From JAZKHT01 sp040385245 (GTDB lineage Bacteria; Pseudomonadota; Alphaproteobacteria; Rhodobacterales; Rhodobacteraceae): a stretch of 64,000 nt of DNA. Location of the stretch: positions 1 through 64,000 of the forward strand of contig JAZKHT010000001.1 in the NCBI GenBank assembly GCA_040385245.1. Direction: 5' to 3'. Of this stretch, positions 61,513-64,000 are shown in pieces; position 1 is the stretch's first letter, and every line of letters starts with the position of its first letter. The notes under the pieces are model-generated. The model saw nothing but the letters and a program-made list of their open reading frames with translations, was not told where the DNA came from and searched no databases. The position numbers and the translations under genes were made by a program.

Positions 61513-63114
61513 ATGCGGACGGTTTTTTTGACGTCTGTCGCCGGATTGGCGCTGTCGGCGGGCAGCGCTGCAGCGGATTACACGCTGCACGTGCTGCATA
61601 TCAACGATCTGCACAGCCGGATCGAAGCGATCAACGCCTTTGATTCGACCTGTTCCGCCGAAGAGGCGGCGGAAAACAAATGCTTTGGCGGTGTCGCCCG
61701 CGTGGCCACCAAGATCAACGAATTGCGCGATGCCCTGACGGCCGAGGGCAAGAATGTCATCGTGCTGGACGCGGGCGACCAGTTTCAGGGCAGCCTGATG
61801 TACACGACCTACAAGGGCGCGGTCGAGGCCGAGTTCATGGAAAAGATCGGTTTTGACGCCATGGCCGTCGGCAACCACGAGTTTGACGATGGTCCCGAAG
61901 GGTTGGCGGGGTTTCTGGACAAGGTGACCTTTCCGGTGATTTCGGGGAATATCGACGTCAGCACCTCGAACGTGTTGGCGGGGCGAGTGCAGAACCATAT
62001 CGTGCTGGATGTGGGCGGCCAGAAGATCGGCATCATTTCTGCGCTGGCGACCGATACGGTTGAAACATCCAGCCCCGGCCCGAACGTGATCTTTACCGAC
62101 GAGATTGACAGCCTGAAGGCCGATGTTGCCGCACTTGAGGCCGAAGGTGTGACCAAGATCATCGCCCTGACCCATGTCGGTTACAAGCGCGACCAGGAAA
62201 TTGCTGCCGCCGTGCCGGGCCTTGATGCCGTGGTGGGCGGGCATTCGCACACGTTTCTGTCAGCCACCGATCCCAAACGGATCGGGGCCTATCCCACCTG
62301 GGTCAGCCAAGATAGCGGCGTGATGGTGCCGGTGGTGCAAGCCTATGCCTATTCCAAATATCTGGGTCATGCCGAACTGACCTTTGATGATGATGGGAAC
62401 CTGATCTACGCGGGTGGCAACACGATCCTGCTGGATTCGTCGGTCATCCCCGACCCCGAGATTGAGGCGCGGGTCAAGGAACTCGCCGGTCCGATTGAAG
62501 AGCTGAAGGCGCGGGTGGTTGCGGAAACGGCGGACGTGATCGACGGCAGCCGTGAAACCTGTCGTCAGATCGAATGCCAGATGGGCAACCTTGTGGCCGA
62601 CGCGATGCTGGACCGGGTCAAGGATCAGGGCGTGACCATCGCCATCGCCAATGGCGGGGGATTGCGCGCGTCGATCGACGCAGGGCCTGTGACGATGGGC
62701 GAGGTGCTGACAGTGCTTCCGTTCCAGAACACGCTTGCCACGTTCGACGTGACGGGGGCCGATGTGGTGGCCGCCTTGGAAAACGGCGTCAGCCAGCTGG
62801 AGGATGGCGCAGGGCGTTTCGCGCAGGTGGCGGGATTGAAATACACCTTCGATCCGGCGCAACCGGCGGGGGCGCGGGTGTCGGATGTGATGGTGCTGGT
62901 GGGCGGCGACGCCTGGGCGCCGATTGATCCTGCCGCGACCTATCTGGCTGTCACCAACAACTATGTGCGCGGCGGCGGGGATGGCTACAAGATGTTCGTA
63001 AACGCTGCCAACGCTTATGACTTTGGTCCCGATCTGGCTGATGTGACGGCGGAGTATCTGGCCAAGAACATGCCCTATACCCCGTTCCTGGATGGCCGCA
63101 TCACGCGGAAATAA
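61513..63114 (+). CDS. Periplasmic 5'-nucleotidase (UshA/NucA-like)
   Basis: 533 residues with a signal peptide (MRTVFLTSVAGLALSAGSAAA). The metallophosphoesterase domain has HINDLHSRIEA, LDAGDQFQGS, VGNHEFDDG and GGHSHTF; the C-terminal nucleotidase domain has GNLVADAMLDRV, IANGGGLRASI, LPFQNTLATFDVTG and NNYVRGGGDGYKMF. It dephosphorylates external nucleotides to nucleosides, fitting the deoD and ade purine-salvage genes elsewhere here. An upstream open frame from 60022 is the shadow of pyrD and DUF952. Confidence 0.93.
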   Translation: MRTVFLTSVAGLALSAGSAAADYTLHVLHINDLHSRIEAINAFDSTCSAEEAAENKCFGGVARVATKINELRDALTAEGKNVIVLDAGDQFQGSLMYTTYKGAVEAEFMEKIGFDAMAVGNHEFDDGPEGLAGFLDKVTFPVISGNIDVSTSNVLAGRVQNHIVLDVGGQKIGIISALATDTVETSSPGPNVIFTDEIDSLKADVAALEAEGVTKIIALTHVGYKRDQEIAAAVPGLDAVVGGHSHTFLSATDPKRIGAYPTWVSQDSGVMVPVVQAYAYSKYLGHAELTFDDDGNLIYAGGNTILLDSSVIPDPEIEARVKELAGPIEELKARVVAETADVIDGSRETCRQIECQMGNLVADAMLDRVKDQGVTIAIANGGGLRASIDAGPVTMGEVLTVLPFQNTLATFDVTGADVVAALENGVSQLEDGAGRFAQVAGLKYTFDPAQPAGARVSDVMVLVGGDAWAPIDPAATYLAVTNNYVRGGGDGYKMFVNAANAYDFGPDLADVTAEYLAKNMPYTPFLDGRITRK

Positions 63115-63122
63115 TCTGATTG

Positions 63123-63149
63123 CGCCCCGGTCTTGTGCCGGGGCGTTTT
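63123..63149 (+). terminator. Rho-independent terminator after the 5'-nucleotidase gene
   Basis: CGCCCCGG / CCGGGGCG with a seven-base loop and TTTT, 8 bp after the stop codon. Confidence 0.9.
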
Positions 63150-63180
63150 CATTCGTGGCAAGGGTGGCTATCTTGTCCCC

Positions 63181-63846
63181 ATGTGCGGTCGTTTCACCAT
63201 CACCCATCCCAACGATGCGCTGGCGCGGTTGTTTGATGCCGTGCCGGGCAACGACCTGCCGCCCAGCCCGCGTTTCAACATCTGCCCGACGACACCCATT
63301 ACCGTGGTGACGTCTGACAACGGCGCCCGCCGTTTGCGTGCGATGCGATGGGGGCTGTTGCCGCGCTGGTACAAGACGCCGACCGACGGGCCGCTGATCA
63401 TCAACGCCCGGTCCGACACCGTGGCCGTCAAGCCCGCGTTCCGCGAGGCGATCCGCGAACGCCGGTGCATCGTGCCTGCCAGCGGGTTTTACGAATGGAA
63501 CGAAGGTCCGCAGGGCGAACGTTTGCCTTGGTATGTCACGCGTCGCGATGGCCAGCCGATGGCCTTTGCCGCCTTGTGGAACCGCTGGGACGGGGTCGGC
63601 GGCCCGCTGGACACTGTCGCCATGGTCACTACCGACGCGGGCGAGGGCATGGCAGCGATCCATCACCGTGAACCGGTCATCCTTGACCCTGCCGATTGGC
63701 CACTGTGGCTGGGCGAGGCGGGGCATGGCGCTGCAGTTCTGATGAAGCCGGTCGCAGCAAGCGTTCTGCAAGCGCACCGGGTTGAGCCGCGCGTGAATTC
63801 CAATCGTGCCGAAGGGCCGGGCCTGATCTTGCCAATGGCGTCATGA
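63181..63846 (+). CDS. SOS response-associated peptidase (SRAP/HMCES/YedK family)
   Basis: 221 residues. The catalytic Cys is residue 2 (MCGRFTITH), which forms a DNA-protein crosslink at abasic sites in single-stranded DNA. NARSDTVAVKPAFREAI, RRCIVPASGFYEW and IHHREPVIL hold the other active-site residues (Asn, Glu, His). The start at 63181 is fixed by the need for Cys after the removed Met; the longer frame from 63133 would destroy the active site. No LexA box is evident upstream. Confidence 0.93.
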   Translation: MCGRFTITHPNDALARLFDAVPGNDLPPSPRFNICPTTPITVVTSDNGARRLRAMRWGLLPRWYKTPTDGPLIINARSDTVAVKPAFREAIRERRCIVPASGFYEWNEGPQGERLPWYVTRRDGQPMAFAALWNRWDGVGGPLDTVAMVTTDAGEGMAAIHHREPVILDPADWPLWLGEAGHGAAVLMKPVAASVLQAHRVEPRVNSNRAEGPGLILPMAS

Positions 63847-63899
63847 ACGTGCCGCATGGTCTTGCACTTGGCCGGGTGGGGGGTTATTTAAGGCGCAGC

Positions 63900-63973
63900 G
63901 CGGGCATTGTGTAATGGTAAGACCTTAGCCTTCCAAGCTAAAGACGCGGGTTCGATTCCCGCTGCCCGCTCCA
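63900..63973 (+). tRNA. tRNA-Gly (anticodon UCC)
   Basis: 74 bases including an encoded CCA. Acceptor GCGGGCA/TGCCCGC, anticodon stem TTAGC/GCTAA with loop CTTCCAA giving TCC, T-arm CGGGTTCGATTCCCG. All arms pair well. Confidence 0.96.
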
Positions 63974-64000
63974 ACCCCACCACCCTCGCCGACTTGAAAC

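Overview
The window is about 62-65% GC by eye and reads as a piece of the main chromosome of a Rhodobacteraceae (Roseobacter-type) alphaproteobacterium. Support comes from the gene content and order: a sucC-sucD-sucA-sucB-lpd and mdh block, an sdhCDAB block and genes of the ethylmalonyl-CoA pathway lying close together, an arrangement I remember from Rhodobacter sphaeroides. FrcBCAK-type sugar uptake and an Mrp antiporter operon with fused A and B subunits fit the same group. I see no prophage, insertion sequence, CRISPR array or rRNA operon. Two tRNA genes are present: Ala(GGC) at 24193-24268 and Gly(UCC) at 63900-63973.

Layout. 1-1679: start of a type I secretion ABC transporter, then mlaA-mlaC (outer-membrane lipid asymmetry). 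1733-6075: class A penicillin-binding protein, then glnK-amtB (ammonium sensing and uptake). 6094-15380: a double-domain aldehyde dehydrogenase with deoC, then a six-gene Mrp/Pha cation/proton antiporter operon. 15544-20598: a ROK repressor divergent from an ABC sugar importer and a P-loop kinase. 20651-26223: EamA exporter, adenine deaminase, ExoD-like protein, tRNA-Ala, a FYDLN-acid protein, a SprT-like metalloprotease and a GntR regulator. 26314-39112: the 2-oxoglutarate dehydrogenase / succinyl-CoA synthetase / malate dehydrogenase cluster, all on the minus strand. 39326-43923: TauE/SafE permease, malyl-CoA lyase-family mcl2, NnrU, DUF1737, mesaconyl-CoA hydratase and a DUF4344 metallopeptidase. 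44117-48956: the succinate dehydrogenase operon with four extra genes between sdhA and sdhB. 49033-52231: DUF1989 protein, aldo/keto reductase, deoD and a DUF6455 protein. 52342-57654: ethylmalonyl-CoA mutase, an acyltransferase and crotonyl-CoA carboxylase/reductase. 57834-64000: helicase, Lrp-type RAM protein, pyrD, DUF952, 5'-nucleotidase, SRAP protein and tRNA-Gly.

How it works together. From 26 kb to 58 kb the window is largely a central-carbon region: TCA-cycle enzymes from 2-oxoglutarate to oxaloacetate plus ethylmalonyl-CoA pathway enzymes (ccr, ecm, mch, mcl2), which let acetyl-CoA be assimilated and deliver succinyl-CoA and malate back to the same TCA steps. The most striking unannotated signal is regulatory. 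The regions upstream of sucC and of sdhC each carry two near-identical TGTGATCACA palindromes whose centres are exactly 21 bp apart, and each also carries a LacI-type TGTTAnCGCnAACA-like element. This looks like a shared two-input control module for the TCA cycle. A second oddity is that both TCA operons contain a methyltransferase-like gene unrelated to the TCA cycle: a 546-codon two-domain protein between sucB and lpd, and an FkbM protein between sdhA and sdhB.
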